From SHLQ01 sp051011575 (GTDB lineage Bacteria > Actinomycetota > Acidimicrobiia > Acidimicrobiales > SHLQ01), in the NCBI GenBank assembly GCA_051011575.1, contig JBPCTR010000047.1, positions 1-35,047 on the forward strand: a DNA stretch of 35,047 nt, written 5' to 3'. Below are positions 17,912-25,245 of the stretch, one piece after another. Made by a program: the position numbers and the translations under genes. Numbering within the stretch: position 1 is the stretch's first letter; the number at the start of each line of letters is the position of its first letter. Below the pieces are notes generated by a model, which made no database searches, was not told the DNA's origin, and saw only the letters and a program-made list of their open reading frames with translations.

Positions 17912-18218
17912 CGGCTTCGACCGCTTCGACCTTCCCGTGGGCGATGACCTCGACGTCGACGAAGCCCTGGCGGAGCTTGGTGTCAGTGAGGACCAGCTCG
18001 ACGCTGCGCTCGACGAGCTGGAACGGTCGGAGCCGGCAGGCCTTATCGAGTTGTGGAGGCCACCCGCCGGGCTCGAAGCCCGTATCGCTCGCCGAGCGAA
18101 CGAACGGGTCACCGACAGACAGGCGATCTCGGCATTCGCCGACCTCTTCGGACTCGGTTGGCGCACCGCGACCGCAATCCTCGACGGACGAGATGATGGA
18201 GACGAGCACGATGGTTGA
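17904..18218 (+). CDS. Small acidic protein of unknown function, coupled to the ECF sigma gene
   Basis: I do not recognise this 104-residue protein. It has no membrane segment or cysteine. The first half is strongly acidic and helical (LDVDEALAELGVSEDQLDAA), and the tail reads AISAFADLFGLGWRTATAIL. It begins inside the sigma gene's last codons (ATG 17904, AGGGAG seven bases upstream) and overlaps the following channel-like gene by eight bases, so all three are one operon. Position between a sigma factor and its likely target suggests a cytoplasmic sigma-binding regulator, but the HxxxCxxC zinc motif of common anti-sigma factors is absent. Function is inference. Confidence 0.8.
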   Translation: MADGFDRFDLPVGDDLDVDEALAELGVSEDQLDAALDELERSEPAGLIELWRPPAGLEARIARRANERVTDRQAISAFADLFGLGWRTATAILDGRDDGDEHDG

Positions 18219-18933
18219 CAACTGGATTTGGGCCCTCGGGGCCGTGGTCGCCGGTGTGGTCCTGGGCGCCGTCCTGGGCCTGGTCGCTCGGCGATGGCTC
18301 AGCAGCGAAGCGCGTCGACCGGCGTTGAGGGCGATCGCCTCACCAGCGAGCGCGTTTCTCTTCTGGGGCTTGGTGGCTGCCGGCGTCATCTTCGCGATCG
18401 GCTCCACGACGCCGGACAGCCTGCGACCGATCCCGAACGACATCATCGGGTGGATGCCCGACGCTCTCATCGCCGGGCTTCTCATACTGGGTGGGTACGC
18501 CGCCGGTCTCACCCTCGGGTCGACCGTGGGTGCCGCGCTCGCTCACGCAACAGGCGAGGAGAATCGGGCCGCCGAACGAGCGATCCGATGGGCGATCACC
18601 GGCGGGGCTGCGGTTCTTGCGCTCGGTCAACTGGGTGTGGAGACGACCATCATCGCCATCGTCATCGCCGGGCTGGTCTTCGGCATTGCGCTCACCTTCG
18701 CGCTGCTTGCAGGACTCGGCGGCCGCAAGGTGGCCGATCAGATCGCGGTGAGTCGGACGCTTCGAAACGAGCTTCACGTGGGTGATCACCTCGAGGCCGC
18801 TGGAACCCAGGGAATCATCGTGCAGCTCAATGCGACCACGGTCGTCGTCGAGGGCGAGGGTCTGCGCCGCACACTGATTCCGTATTCCGTACTGCTCGAC
18901 GCGCCGTTCACGATCGAGTCCGGCGTTCGCTGA
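18211..18933 (+). CDS. Mechanosensitive-ion-channel-like membrane protein (TM helices plus MscS-type beta domain)
   Basis: Membrane protein of 240 residues with about four to five hydrophobic helices (about 6-25, 45-65, 85-105, 130-145, 150-170) followed by a soluble C-terminal domain. The stretch GLGGRKVADQIAVSRTLRNE after the last helix, then HVGDHLEAAGTQGIIVQLNATTVVV, has the form of the MscS beta domain (loop, G-x-I, strand pairs). ATG 18211 has GGAG nine bases upstream; in-frame ATGs at 18193 and 18196 are alternatives. Coupled to the small acidic gene and the ECF sigma factor. It could relieve turgor or sense membrane tension. The family is likely; channel activity is unproven. Confidence 0.82.
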   Translation: MVDNWIWALGAVVAGVVLGAVLGLVARRWLSSEARRPALRAIASPASAFLFWGLVAAGVIFAIGSTTPDSLRPIPNDIIGWMPDALIAGLLILGGYAAGLTLGSTVGAALAHATGEENRAAERAIRWAITGGAAVLALGQLGVETTIIAIVIAGLVFGIALTFALLAGLGGRKVADQIAVSRTLRNELHVGDHLEAAGTQGIIVQLNATTVVVEGEGLRRTLIPYSVLLDAPFTIESGVR

Positions 18934-18944
18934 ACCGACCGGCG

Positions 18945-19580
18945 CTAGGGAAGGTGTACCTGCGCGTAACTCGAAGACGAACCGTTCTCGAACAGGATGC
19001 GGAGGGGTCCATGCGCAACGGCTTCGACGCTCGACGGGCAGGACTCGAGAGGAACGCTCAGCACCATTCGGGCGACTCCGTTGGGCGCGAGGTCCGTCGT
19101 CAACGCTCTACCACTCGCTGCGAAAGGCAACGGTCCCCGTGCCCGAATCGCGGTCGTACGAAGCTCATCGGATGTCTGGTTCTGCACCGTGAACTCAGCA
19201 ACCCAGTCGCACGTCGCGTCCGGCTGTTCAATCAACGACTCGGTCACGGAATCCTCGACGAGAACAATCGTGGGTCCAATGAGGCTGACCGCATACATGA
19301 GTGCGACAACTCCCCCGAGCGCCGCCACGGCGCCGAACCCCGCGAGGAAGCGAGCGCTGGTCGCAGTCGAACCATGCAAGCGGGGATCGACGAGGTCGGG
19401 GGTCGGAGGATCGGCGCGCATGGGGCCGCGCGCGATCGCCATGTTGGCGCGCGCTTCGTCGAGCTCGACCCGCGCCGCGCCGAGCTGATGGACCGTTTGC
19501 GGCTCGCGCGGCACCCGGCGATGGGTGTTGAACGCATCGATCAGCCATCGATACGCCAGGTCGGATGGTCCGAGCGCCAT
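18945..19580 (-). CDS. Single-pass membrane protein of unknown function
   Basis: No family recognised. The 211-residue protein has an N-terminal cytoplasmic part with a helix LAYRWLIDAFNTHRR and LDEARANMAIARG, one membrane helix at about 80-100 (FGAVAALGGVVALMYAVSLIG), and an extracytoplasmic domain of about 110 residues. That domain contains two cysteines (DATCDWVAEFTVQN and LESCPSSVEAV) that could form a disulfide, and beta-rich sequence resembling an immunoglobulin-like or adhesive fold. It lies tail to tail with the channel-like gene, 11 bases between stops, and 32 bases downstream of a lipoprotein gene on the same strand. Confidence 0.75.
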   Translation of the reverse strand: MALGPSDLAYRWLIDAFNTHRRVPREPQTVHQLGAARVELDEARANMAIARGPMRADPPTPDLVDPRLHGSTATSARFLAGFGAVAALGGVVALMYAVSLIGPTIVLVEDSVTESLIEQPDATCDWVAEFTVQNQTSDELRTTAIRARGPLPFAASGRALTTDLAPNGVARMVLSVPLESCPSSVEAVAHGPLRILFENGSSSSYAQVHLP

Positions 19581-19612
19581 CGCGACAGTCTCGCGCCCGA
19601 GTGGGCGCGATG

Positions 19613-20338
19613 TCAGCAGTGACCGACGAGATCGGTCGCGAACGCCATCGCCGCGTCACCCTGGAACTCTCGAGCGCCGGTCGGAAGCACGAACGTGCCC
19701 GAACGCGATTCATGCACGGTCGCGGTGGCGCCGTCGATCTCCCACGAGACGACATTCCAGCTGGCGATGAGATCGACCGGATCCCATTCGACCCGGGCGT
19801 TCGAGAGGACGTTGTTGTCGCACCCGAATGCTTCGATCGATGGGGCGTCGAGATGATCAAGCCATGCAAAGGACCACGACAACTGGCCATCGGAAGTCAT
19901 GATGGGCACGATCCGATCGTCGACCACGGTCCAGCCATCAGCGCCGCCGCCCCACGCCGACGTCCCGCCCACCCAGACCTCGGGGATGCCGTTGCTGTCC
20001 AGATCGGTGCGCCGACGAGCAGTTCCTTCCGCGTTGATTTCGACTTCGTCGAGCAGTCCGCCCTCGGGGGTGCAGAGTGCGAGACGAGGCCAGTCCTCGA
20101 AGCGCTCGACGATGTATCGACCGTCGAAGACGTCGCCTGGCGATGGCTTGATGCACGCGCCGTTCGCGTGCGAGCCGATCTCGGGTACCGAGGTCAGCGG
20201 ATCGACGGTTGTGACCGGCGTCGAAGCCGGAGTCGAGATCGACTCGACAACAACCGTGGCACCCGGAGGAGTGCAGGCCGCGAAGACGAGTGATGCGACG
20301 GCGAGGGATGTGAGCGTTGGCCGCGAATTGGAGGCCAT
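19613..20338 (-). CDS. Secreted lipoprotein of unknown function
   Basis: A 241-residue protein with a lipoprotein signal: hydrophobic stretch LAVASLVFAAC ending in a lipobox with Cys22. A Ser/Thr/Pro-rich spacer (about 25-50) follows, as in surface-tethered proteins. The mature domain contains TDLDSNGIPEVWVGGTSAWG, which resembles an FG-GAP or VCBS-like calcium-binding repeat (D-x-D-x-N-G-x-x-E). No enzyme motif is seen. Its start has a TACGGT -10 six bases upstream and no ribosome site, so it is probably leaderless. Likely co-transcribed with the single-pass membrane protein downstream. Confidence 0.82.
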   Translation of the reverse strand: MASNSRPTLTSLAVASLVFAACTPPGATVVVESISTPASTPVTTVDPLTSVPEIGSHANGACIKPSPGDVFDGRYIVERFEDWPRLALCTPEGGLLDEVEINAEGTARRRTDLDSNGIPEVWVGGTSAWGGGADGWTVVDDRIVPIMTSDGQLSWSFAWLDHLDAPSIEAFGCDNNVLSNARVEWDPVDLIASWNVVSWEIDGATATVHESRSGTFVLPTGAREFQGDAAMAFATDLVGHC

Positions 20339-20344
20339 GCTTCG

Positions 20345-20350
20345 ACCGTA
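20345..20350 (-). promoter_or_regulatory. -10 box (TACGGT) for leaderless lipoprotein mRNA
   Basis: TACGGT on the minus strand ends six bases before the ATG at 20338. The same hexamer appears at this distance before two other genes of the window. Confidence 0.55.
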
Positions 20351-20397
20351 CGGATCGACGCCGCGACAGTCAGTGGGGAGCGCCCCCCGGTTTTAGC

Positions 20398-20979
20398 TCA
20401 GGCCGCAGCCTGCTCTTCGGAGGCATTGACCTCGGCCACGACCAGGTCGAGCACGCGCTCGACGTCGAGCCCGAGACCCACGCCGAGCGACTCGATGAAC
20501 TCAGCGTCGGCGTGACTCATCGTGCAACCAACGGATGCGATGTGTCCTGCCATCCGGACCATTTGTTCCTTGCCCTCGTCGATGAGGTGATCGCGAAGGA
20601 ACGCGATCCGCTCGGTGAAATCCGACGATGCGATCCACGCCATGTCGCGGTCGAGATCGTCGGCCACGTAGTTGTCGCGGATCGTGCGGCGAATCTCCCG
20701 AAGGGCGGTGCGTTGACGAACCTGATTCTCGGGCGAGGCCGCGACGAGCCACGCGCCGATCTCTCGGAACCCGGCAGCGATCTGATCGATCAGCTGGGCG
20801 TCGGTGGGGCGGGTCAGAACCGACAGGTCGTAGATCTCCTGCGAGCGCACGCAGCGAACGGCCTTCGCTGTAACGGCCCGATGTTCCAACACGTCGAGTA
20901 GTTCGTACTCGCCATCGGACTCGAGCGCGGGTGACCAGAATGTTCCCGATCCAACCGTCTTGTATTTGACCTTCGCCAT
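20398..20979 (-). CDS. TerB-like helical domain protein
   Basis: Soluble, helix-rich protein of 193 residues. The C-terminal half (about 125-185) reads TERIAFLRDHLIDEGKEQMVRMA and SHADAEFIESLGVGLGLDVERV, a pattern like TerB, the tellurite-resistance-associated fold with paired acidic helices. The N-terminal part KYKTVGSGTFWSPALESDGE is unfamiliar. ATG 20979 has GGAG eight bases upstream. It stands divergent from a membrane protein gene. TerB-fold proteins are tied to metal stress and envelope-associated complexes, but no other ter gene is nearby. The domain call is by eye and moderate. Confidence 0.68.
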   Translation of the reverse strand: MAKVKYKTVGSGTFWSPALESDGEYELLDVLEHRAVTAKAVRCVRSQEIYDLSVLTRPTDAQLIDQIAAGFREIGAWLVAASPENQVRQRTALREIRRTIRDNYVADDLDRDMAWIASSDFTERIAFLRDHLIDEGKEQMVRMAGHIASVGCTMSHADAEFIESLGVGLGLDVERVLDLVVAEVNASEEQAAA

Positions 20980-21093
20980 CGTTCGTTCTCCAAGTCGCCC
21001 TCGATGAAACCCCGCTACGTCGTAAAACGACAGGTCGACCCGTCGGCTTTAGGGGTTGCCTACGCTCGGGTCGAACGGCCTAGGAAACGAGGA

Positions 21094-21735
21094 ATGAGCG
21101 TGTACGCCACCGGAGTGCTGCGACTCGACCGAGAACGGTGGGTGGCGAACGCGAATTATGCGGTCAAGGCAGCGCTGCTCCTCTCGTTCGTGGTCGCCAT
21201 CGTGTTCGAACCGTCGACGGTCGATGGAAAGGCGATGGGCTTTCGGGCGCCGCTGTTCCTTGCTCCGGCGGTGCTGGTACCGGTTATGGCACGGGCTCGG
21301 GACTGGGAGCCGTACCCCCACACCGCCGACGCGCTCCTCTCGGCGCCATTCCTCATCGACACATTCGGCAATCTCTTCGGGTTCTACGACGAGTACCCCG
21401 TGACCGACGACGTGCTGCATGCGGTCAACTGGATTTTGCTCGTCGGTGCGTATCACGCGTTCCGTTTTCGCAACGTCCACCACCGTGACGACGCCACCTT
21501 TCTCGGTTACGGGTTCGGCGCCCTTGCAATCGTGTGGTGGGAGATCATGGAGTGGGCGGTTTCCGAGGACGGATTCGGCGGCGCTGGAGGCCTCTCGCTC
21601 ACCTACGAAGACACCGTGATGGATCTGTTCCTGTCGAGCACGGGCGGACTGGTCGGCTCGGTGGTCGCGGTAGGTCTGCTCGGCCCAGTCGTTCAGGCCG
21701 AGCGAACTGCTCGATCGACCAGTTCCATCGGATGA
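21094..21735 (+). CDS. Polytopic membrane protein, DUF2238/YjdF-like
   Basis: Integral membrane protein of 213 residues with about five to six hydrophobic helices. Characteristic polar residues sit within the membrane: DDVLHAVNWILL, WWEIMEWAVSE and YEDTVMDLFLSSTGGLVGS. These conserved Asp/Glu/His blocks resemble the YjdF/DUF2238 group. The chosen start is ATG 21094, with AGGA eight bases upstream; an in-frame ATG at 21004 lies before a candidate TACGCT -10 box (21061-21066) and is less likely. The last 43 bases overlap the end of glcF on the other strand. Function unknown. Confidence 0.75.
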   Translation: MSVYATGVLRLDRERWVANANYAVKAALLLSFVVAIVFEPSTVDGKAMGFRAPLFLAPAVLVPVMARARDWEPYPHTADALLSAPFLIDTFGNLFGFYDEYPVTDDVLHAVNWILLVGAYHAFRFRNVHHRDDATFLGYGFGALAIVWWEIMEWAVSEDGFGGAGGLSLTYEDTVMDLFLSSTGGLVGSVVAVGLLGPVVQAERTARSTSSIG

Positions 21736-22844
21736 ACCGTGGGCACGCCTGCCGCCGCAAGGTGCATTGAGCAGCCCGGGTTCGCGGACGCCACCACGTC
21801 GGGTGTGACGCGGTCGATCGCCGCAATCTTCCGGTCTCGAATCTCTCCGGCGAGCTTTGGCTCGAGCACCGCGTAGGCACCCCCGGCGCCACAACACAGA
21901 CCATCGTCTTCCAACTCCACCAGCTCGCGCACAAATGGGCTCAGCACCACCCGGGTGGCCTCGTGTGCCCGTTGTACGTGGCGGAGGTGGCAAGGATCCT
22001 GCACCGCCACCCGAAGATCGAGGGGGTTGGCGCGTGGAAGTGCCGCGACGTGAGGCGCCAGCCATTCCTGAATGTCGAAGACTCGTTCGCTGAACGCCGC
22101 GGCCTCGGTGGTACCGAGAAGGTGGCCGTAGTCCTTCATCGCCGCCCCACAACCAGCGGAATCGACGAGGATCGGCGCATCACCAGAGAGGTTGTTCATC
22201 ATTCGCTCGGCCAACGATCTCGTGTCGTCGGCGAGCCCTGCATGGGCCTGGAGCGCGCCACAACATGGTGCCATCTCATTTGTGGGGGTCACCCCGAAAC
22301 CGGCCGCTTCGATCACACGTTGGCCGGCGGCGTGGACATCCCGTTGCCAGGCATCCATCACACATCCGGTGAACAGGAAGACATCCGTGCCCGACACGGC
22401 GAGCGGAACCTGGCGCAGCGGGAGGTCGGTGCTGATCCCGAGTCGCTTCGGAACGAGCTTGAGGCGTTGGGCAACGGCCAATGCCGAAGATCCAGCGTGA
22501 AGCAGCTTCGGGTGTGAGAGCGGGGCGAAGGCGACGCGCTGCCAGGTCGGGGTGATCTTGCCGGCATCGGCCAGGGTCTCCCGGGTGCGTTCCATCAGGT
22601 GACCGTAGGGAACTTTGGACGGGCACGCCGGTTCACACCCTCGGCACTGCACACACGACTCGAACGATCGGATCACCTCGTCGGTCAGTGGAGCATCGTT
22701 GTGGTGCACCTCGCGCATGAGGTGAATGCGACCCCGCGGCGACAGCATCTCGTCGCCGCTCACCCGAAACGTGGGGCAGTGGGGGAGGCACAAGCCGCAC
22801 TGCACACACGAGTTGAGGTCGTCTTCGTCGAGGCCGAGGTCCAT
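21693..22844 (-). CDS. glcF: Glycolate dehydrogenase iron-sulfur subunit GlcF
   Basis: Electron-transfer subunit of glycolate oxidase/dehydrogenase GlcDEF (383 aa). Two [4Fe-4S] motifs lie near the N-terminus, CVQCGLCLPHCP and CVQCRGCEPACP. Two CCG-type domains follow, with CCGALQAHAG and CCGAGGAY, each with its partner segment (TGCVMDAW and DPCHLRHVQ). Electrons from glycolate pass through these to a membrane acceptor. The ATG shares one base with the glcE stop (TGATG). Last gene of the glcBDEF operon; its 3' end overlaps a convergent membrane protein gene by 43 bases. Confidence 0.95.
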   Translation of the reverse strand: MDLGLDEDDLNSCVQCGLCLPHCPTFRVSGDEMLSPRGRIHLMREVHHNDAPLTDEVIRSFESCVQCRGCEPACPSKVPYGHLMERTRETLADAGKITPTWQRVAFAPLSHPKLLHAGSSALAVAQRLKLVPKRLGISTDLPLRQVPLAVSGTDVFLFTGCVMDAWQRDVHAAGQRVIEAAGFGVTPTNEMAPCCGALQAHAGLADDTRSLAERMMNNLSGDAPILVDSAGCGAAMKDYGHLLGTTEAAAFSERVFDIQEWLAPHVAALPRANPLDLRVAVQDPCHLRHVQRAHEATRVVLSPFVRELVELEDDGLCCGAGGAYAVLEPKLAGEIRDRKIAAIDRVTPDVVASANPGCSMHLAAAGVPTVHPMELVDRAVRSA

Positions 22845-23773
22845 CAGCGCGCTCCGACGACGCGGCCGGGGTTCAGACGATTCGACGGGTCGAACTCGAC
22901 CTTCATCCGATCGTGGATCAGGGCCACCTTCGGGTCGAGCGGACGGTCGGGCGGCGGTTTCTCGGCATGCACCACACCCACGCCCACCTCCGCAACAAAG
23001 GTTCCCACGTCGAGCGCCTCGAGGTTCGAGAGGTCGGCGGGTCGAAGCGACCACCGATGCCCGCTGGGCGGCTCTGGTGGTTCGCACCCACGGAAGGTCC
23101 CGAGACCGTCGAGGATCGCCGCGTCCGCCGAAACGTCGGGCTCATGGCCGGCCAACAGGACGTGCGTTCGCTCGCCGTCCCACAACACCGCTCCAGGAGC
23201 GAGTAGCCCGGCATGAACCGCGAAGGCGTCGGCGTCGTCGGCCTCGAACCAGCGTCGTGCGGCAGGAATCGGATTCGTGCGGAGGATGACTTCGGCGATG
23301 CATCCGAGCGTGCCGAGCGAACCGGTGATGAGGCGGGGAATGTCGAAGCCCGAGACGTTCTTGACCGTCGGACCGCCACCGCTGACGATGCGACCCTCGG
23401 CCGAGATGTATCGCACCTGCAATACCGTCGCGCGGAGATCGCCGCGGAGCGGACGTAGATGATCGTTCTGGCCGACTGCGATGGCGCCACCCACCGTGCC
23501 GCCACGCTCGGGAAGGGCAGTCCACTGGCCCTGCTCCGCCAGTGCAGCCTCCAGCTCGGCGACGGGCGTCCCGGCCCGCACGGTCACCGTCATCTCCTCG
23601 GCGACGTACTCGACGATTCCGGCCGGGGCCATCACGGTGGGCGTTCCGTCTACGAGGGGTCCGCCCACATCCCAACGGGTTCGATGACCCTCGACCGCTA
23701 TCGGACCGGTCGCTCCCACCCGTTCGGCGAACTGTTCGAGCACGGGATCATCGGTGGCGAGGTGGGCCGTCAT
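22844..23773 (-). CDS. glcE: Glycolate dehydrogenase FAD-binding subunit GlcE
   Basis: FAD-binding subunit of the glycolate dehydrogenase complex (309 aa), a shorter relative of GlcD with a PCMH-type flavin-binding fold. Visible blocks are PAGIVEYVAEEMTVTVRAGT, GGTVGGAIAVG and GGGPTVKNVSGFDIPRLITG, the last being diagnostic for GlcE. The C-terminus DPSNRLNPGRV matches the family's closing motif. The start is the ATG at 23773, which overlaps the glcD stop (ATGA); a GTG two codons earlier is possible. It is coupled to glcD and glcF, as expected for a stoichiometric complex. Confidence 0.94.
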   Translation of the reverse strand: MTAHLATDDPVLEQFAERVGATGPIAVEGHRTRWDVGGPLVDGTPTVMAPAGIVEYVAEEMTVTVRAGTPVAELEAALAEQGQWTALPERGGTVGGAIAVGQNDHLRPLRGDLRATVLQVRYISAEGRIVSGGGPTVKNVSGFDIPRLITGSLGTLGCIAEVILRTNPIPAARRWFEADDADAFAVHAGLLAPGAVLWDGERTHVLLAGHEPDVSADAAILDGLGTFRGCEPPEPPSGHRWSLRPADLSNLEALDVGTFVAEVGVGVVHAEKPPPDRPLDPKVALIHDRMKVEFDPSNRLNPGRVVGAR

Positions 23774-25245
23774 CCCCACACTCCTGCGGGTACGGAGCGA
23801 AGCGCCTGGATGTCGGCGCAGCTGTGCCCCATCGGCAGGACCTTCCCGGGATTGGCGCGGCAGTCCGGATCGAAGGCGCGGCGCAGTCGATTCTGATGGT
23901 CGAGATCATCGTCGGTGAAGAGACGATCCATGTGTATCTGTTTCTCGACTCCGATGCCGTGCTCTCCTGTTAGCACCCCACCGGCATCGAGCGATGCATT
24001 CACGATGTCAGCGCCGGCGGCGAGGACGCGATCGAACACACCCTCGTCACGAGCATTGAACAGAAGCAGCGGGTGCAGGTTGCCGTCGCCCGCGTGGAGC
24101 ACGTTCATGACCAGGAGGTCGTGACGATCAGCGATCGCATACACCTCGTCGAGAACGTCGGCGAGTTTCGAGCGGGGAACGACCGTGTCGTGCAGGTAGT
24201 AGTTCGGCGCCACCTGCGCGACCGCACCGAAGGCGGTCTTACGTCCTTTCCACAGGAGCGCCCGTTCGGTTTCGTCGGCCGCGAGCCGAACGTTGGTCGC
24301 ACCATTTTGGATGGCGATCTCGCGGATCCGCGTCGTGTCGATGTCGATGCCAGCTTCGGGTCCGTCGACCTCGGCAAGCATCACTGCGCCCGCGTCGCGC
24401 GGATAACCGGCGGCCACGTAGTTCTCCACCGCTTCGGTCATGCGCTGGTCCATCACCTCCATCGCCGCTGGGACCACGCCGGCGCCGATAACTCCGCTGA
24501 CCGTGTTCGCGGCATCCCTCACGCTCGCGAACGACAACAGCAGCGTGCGCACCGCGGGCCGATTGCGCGTGAGGCGCACCGCCACCTTGGTCGCGATCCC
24601 GAGCGTTCCTTCGCTGCCCACGAAGACGCCGCGCAGGTCGTAACCGTCGGGTTCCGCGTCGAGGCCGCCGAGCATCACGATGTCGCCGGCCGACGTGACC
24701 ACCTCGATCGCGAGCACGTGGGCGTTGGTCACGCCGTACGCAAGACAGTGGGGGCCGCCCGAGTTGTTGGCCACGTTTCCGCCGATCGTGCACACCTGCT
24801 GGCTCGACGGATCGGGGGCGTAGTGGTATCCGAGAGGAAGCAGGTGCCGGGTGAGGTCCAGGTTGACCACGCCCGGCTCGACCCACGCGATGCCGTTCGC
24901 CTCGTCGACCTCGAGAATCCGGTTCATCTTCGTGACGGCAACAACGATCGGGACGCCGAGCGGAATCGCGCCACCGGCCAGCCCGGTCCCCGCACCGCGT
25001 GGCACGACGCCACGGCCATGTCGTTCGGCAATCGTCATGATCGCCGCCACCTCCGACGCCGATGTCGGGTAGCAGATCGGACCCGACACGCCATCGGTGA
25101 ACATGGACGCATCCTTCGCGTGCAACGAACGATGGGCCGCGTCGTACGCCACCCTGTCGGGGCTGAGCGCAGATTGCAGATCGTCGACCAGGGGGTCGCC
25201 AGGTTTCTCCGAGCGACGCGTCAGCCGATCGAGAAGTGAGGTCAT
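23770..25245 (-). CDS. glcD: Glycolate dehydrogenase catalytic FAD subunit GlcD
   Basis: FAD-linked catalytic subunit (491 aa) that oxidises glycolate, and in some members D-lactate, to the oxoacid. The flavin-binding domain has VVPRGAGTGLAGGAIPLG, WVEPGVVNLDL, CTIGGNVANNSGGPHC and FVGSEGTLGI. The C-terminal cap has LHAGDGNLHPL, whose histidines bind the substrate side, and LTGEHGIGVEK. The start is ATG 25245, overlapping the malate synthase stop (ATGA); longer open sequence upstream is inside glcB. With GlcE and GlcF next in line, glycolate rather than D-lactate is the likely substrate. Confidence 0.95.
   Translation of the reverse strand: MTSLLDRLTRRSEKPGDPLVDDLQSALSPDRVAYDAAHRSLHAKDASMFTDGVSGPICYPTSASEVAAIMTIAERHGRGVVPRGAGTGLAGGAIPLGVPIVVAVTKMNRILEVDEANGIAWVEPGVVNLDLTRHLLPLGYHYAPDPSSQQVCTIGGNVANNSGGPHCLAYGVTNAHVLAIEVVTSAGDIVMLGGLDAEPDGYDLRGVFVGSEGTLGIATKVAVRLTRNRPAVRTLLLSFASVRDAANTVSGVIGAGVVPAAMEVMDQRMTEAVENYVAAGYPRDAGAVMLAEVDGPEAGIDIDTTRIREIAIQNGATNVRLAADETERALLWKGRKTAFGAVAQVAPNYYLHDTVVPRSKLADVLDEVYAIADRHDLLVMNVLHAGDGNLHPLLLFNARDEGVFDRVLAAGADIVNASLDAGGVLTGEHGIGVEKQIHMDRLFTDDDLDHQNRLRRAFDPDCRANPGKVLPMGHSCADIQALRSVPAGVWG

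Noticed and set aside
20398..20979. Tellurite resistance gene
   Set aside because: Only a TerB-like fold is suggested; no terC, terD, terZ or similar gene accompanies it, so the resistance function is not supported.
24073..25239. Long plus-strand open frame (388 codons) opposite glcD
   Set aside because: glcD has full motifs and coupled neighbours; the antisense frame is rich in Arg/His with no domain.
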